From Helicobacteraceae bacterium (GTDB lineage Bacteria; Campylobacterota; Campylobacteria; Campylobacterales; Sulfurimonadaceae), in NCBI GenBank assembly GCA_027084065.1, contig JALWLR010000084.1, positions 1-6,326 on the forward strand: a DNA stretch of 6,326 nt, read 5' to 3'. A program made the position numbers and the translations under genes. Below are positions 5,366 to 6,326 of the stretch, in pieces (position 1 is the first letter of the stretch; the number at the start of each line of letters is the position of its first letter). Below the pieces are notes generated by a model. It was not told the origin of the DNA. It saw only the letters and a list, made by a program, of their open reading frames with translations, and ran no database searches.

Positions 5366-5794
5366 TTACATCTTCATACTGCCGTCACACTTCATCACTC
5401 CACCGGGTTTTGGTGCTATTTTTTTTTGTGTCGACATAGATGCGCCACACTTGCCGGATCCACACTTCATACCGCCGTCATTTGCTTTAGAAGAACTTGA
5501 ACCGCACTTTAAAGAGAGCCGTCCACTCATCGGGTTACGCACACACGCATAAAGTGCTTTTGTACTTTTTGCTTTAAGAACACAATCTTTTCTTGGGTCA
5601 TCTTTTCTAAGCTGAGAAAGGATATTTTTGCGTTTTTTTGCAAGCGCTTTGTTACCATCGAACATATTTGCCCCACATTTCCCCGCCCCACATTTCATAC
5701 CGGCAACACCACTCTTTTTTCGCTCTTTCTCATTTGCACATCCACTAAAGAGTAAAAATAGCGAAAAAGCGAGACTAGTTATCTTTTTTTGCAT
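5366..5794 (-). CDS. Cys/Met-rich lipoprotein with two KCGxGKCG motifs
   Basis: A 142-residue lipoprotein: MQKK, a hydrophobic stretch, then the lipobox LFSGC with Cys19 as lipidation site. The mature part is basic and carries two near-identical motifs, MKCGAGKCGANM at 33-44 and MKCGSGKCGASM at 109-120, plus KCG at 96-98 and a Met/Cys end, MKCDGSMKM, at 134-142. Between them lies a helical segment with Cys71 and Cys84. Paired Cys and Met residues suit Cu(I) or Ag(I) binding, and KCGxGKCG resembles the Cys motifs of HvfA/bufferin-type copper-binding peptides, though no modifying DUF692 enzyme is seen here. The start was set by AAAGGAG at 5808-5802, 7 nt upstream, in preference to an ATG 51 nt earlier that lies within the pump gene and would spoil the signal peptide. 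It overlaps the CusA-like gene by 20 nt, so they are probably coupled and share a metal-resistance role. A run of nine A lies near its 3' end. Confidence 0.8.
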   Translation of the reverse strand: MQKKITSLAFSLFLLFSGCANEKERKKSGVAGMKCGAGKCGANMFDGNKALAKKRKNILSQLRKDDPRKDCVLKAKSTKALYACVRNPMSGRLSLKCGSSSSKANDGGMKCGSGKCGASMSTQKKIAPKPGGVMKCDGSMKM

Positions 5795-6326
5795 GTAGAT
5801 ACTCCTTTCTTGCATAAATATCATAAAGAATCGGGATAATAACAAGACTTAAAACAGCACTGCTTACGATCCCGCCAAGCATCGGAGCGGCAATGCGCTG
5901 CATAACTTCACTCCCCACACCTGTGGTATACATAATAGGCGCCAGACCTGCAATAATAGCAAAAACAGTCATAAGTTTTGGACGTACACGTTGCACGGCT
6001 CCTTCATAAATAGCCTCATGTAGCTCTTTTGCTCCAAAACTCTCCCCATATTTTTCACGCGACTCCTCAATGGACTCCTTAAGATAGACAATCATCACTA
6101 TTGCTGTCTCCGCCGCCACGCCAAGTAGTGCTAAAAAACCGACTACAACTGCTATGGACATATTGAACTCAAGCAAGTTCAAATAGATCAATCCTCCAAG
6201 CAATGCAAACGGTAGCGTAAAAAAGACGATGAGTGTCGGAATAAGCTCTCTTATAGCCATATAGATAAGCATCAAAATAATCAGCAGCACTGCAGGAACA
6301 ATCCACATAATGCGTTTCATAGCACT
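5775..6326 (-). CDS. cusA: CusA-type Cu(I)/Ag(I) RND efflux pump, C-terminal part
   Basis: The last 183 or so residues of a heavy-metal RND transporter, the inner-membrane proton-driven pump that works with a membrane-fusion protein and an outer-membrane channel to expel metal from the periplasm. The reading frame stays open through the window edge (Ser-Ala precede the first Met), so the gene is cut, not truncated; the full family length is about 1,000-1,050 residues. Seen, counting from that Met: about five membrane helices, GVAAETAIVMIVYL at 67-80, the cytoplasmic loop with EAIYEGAVQRVRPKLMT at 102-118, and TGVGSEVMQRIAAPMLGG at 133-150. GVAAET and the last block are nearly identical to E. 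coli CusA and unlike the corresponding CzcA segment, favouring monovalent Cu/Ag. Metal-binding methionines and proton-relay residues lie outside the window. The lipoprotein gene starts within its 3' end. Confidence 0.93.
   Translation of the reverse strand, partial: SAMKRIMWIVPAVLLIILMLIYMAIRELIPTLIVFFTLPFALLGGLIYLNLLEFNMSIAVVVGFLALLGVAAETAIVMIVYLKESIEESREKYGESFGAKELHEAIYEGAVQRVRPKLMTVFAIIAGLAPIMYTTGVGSEVMQRIAAPMLGGIVSSAVLSLVIIPILYDIYARKEYLHAKKDN
5802..5808 (-). promoter_or_regulatory. Ribosome binding site deciding the lipoprotein start
   Basis: AAAGGAG on the minus strand, 7 nt before the ATG at 5794. It lies within the last codons of the CusA-like gene, so ribosomes finishing the pump are close to this site, and it settles the lipoprotein start in favour of MQKKITS. 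Confidence 0.8.

Noticed and set aside
5419..5427. Run of nine T (nine A on the coding strand) in the lipoprotein gene as a phase-variation tract
   Set aside because: It is near the 3' end, so slippage would alter only the last 20 or so residues; A-runs of 7-8 are common across this window, and no on/off role is evident.
5237..5552. Plus-strand open frames opposite the lipoprotein and DUF2905 genes
   Set aside because: No ribosome binding site; composition is that of the antisense of Cys/Lys-rich coding sequence.
5795..5845. Longer N-terminus for the lipoprotein, starting at the ATG ending at 5845
   Set aside because: The extra 17 residues lie entirely within the pump gene, have no ribosome binding site and would put charged residues before the signal peptide; AAAGGAG points to the ATG at 5794.

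Overview
The window is AT-rich DNA with short, tightly packed genes, A-rich Shine-Dalgarno leaders (AAAGG/AAGGAG) and many Lys/Asn/Ile codons. Together with a Tad-type pilus locus, short thrombospondin-repeat outer-membrane barrels and a CusA-type efflux pump, this suggests a Gram-negative bacterium of the Campylobacterota (Sulfurimonas/Sulfurovum-like, genus not determinable). The phylum is an inference from gene style and content; the Gram-negative envelope is well supported by a secretin, an outer-membrane barrel, an RND pump and a lipoprotein.

Region 1 (1-3617, + strand) is part of a Tad/Flp type IVb pilus locus: a CpaB/RcpC-like periplasmic protein, a TadE-like single-span pseudopilin candidate overlapping it by 11 nt, a CpaC/RcpA-like secretin with an unusual lysine-rich linker and C-terminal SH3-like domain, and a 65-residue Flp-like pilin. 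The pilin has its own perfect-consensus sigma70 promoter (TTGACA, 17-nt spacer, TATAAT) and an intrinsic terminator, so it is a monocistronic high-expression unit behind the machinery genes. The motor ATPase, platform proteins and prepilin peptidase are not in the window and would be expected upstream or elsewhere.

Region 2 (3618-5142, + strand) holds two exported-protein genes. The first encodes a small His/Met-rich periplasmic helical protein. It is preceded by four 11-bp phased repeats ending next to an extended -10 without a -35, which is the layout of an OmpR/PhoB-type activated promoter. The second encodes an outer-membrane beta-barrel with one thrombospondin type 3-like calcium-binding segment at its N-terminus, again behind an extended -10.

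Region 3 (5147-6326, - strand, convergent) reads from right to left: the C-terminal third of a CusA-type Cu(I)/Ag(I) RND pump (cut by the window edge), a Cys/Met-rich lipoprotein with two KCGxGKCG motifs whose start lies inside the pump gene, and a DUF2905 small membrane protein whose start codon sits about where transcription from an extended -10 would begin, so it may be leaderless. The pump and lipoprotein look like a copper-handling pair. The His/Met-rich protein of region 2 might also handle metal, but that is only a compositional inference.

No tRNA, rRNA, CRISPR array, transposase or attachment site was seen. No gene-free stretch exceeds 300 bases; the longest is 3587-3730, which holds the terminator, the phased repeats and a promoter.
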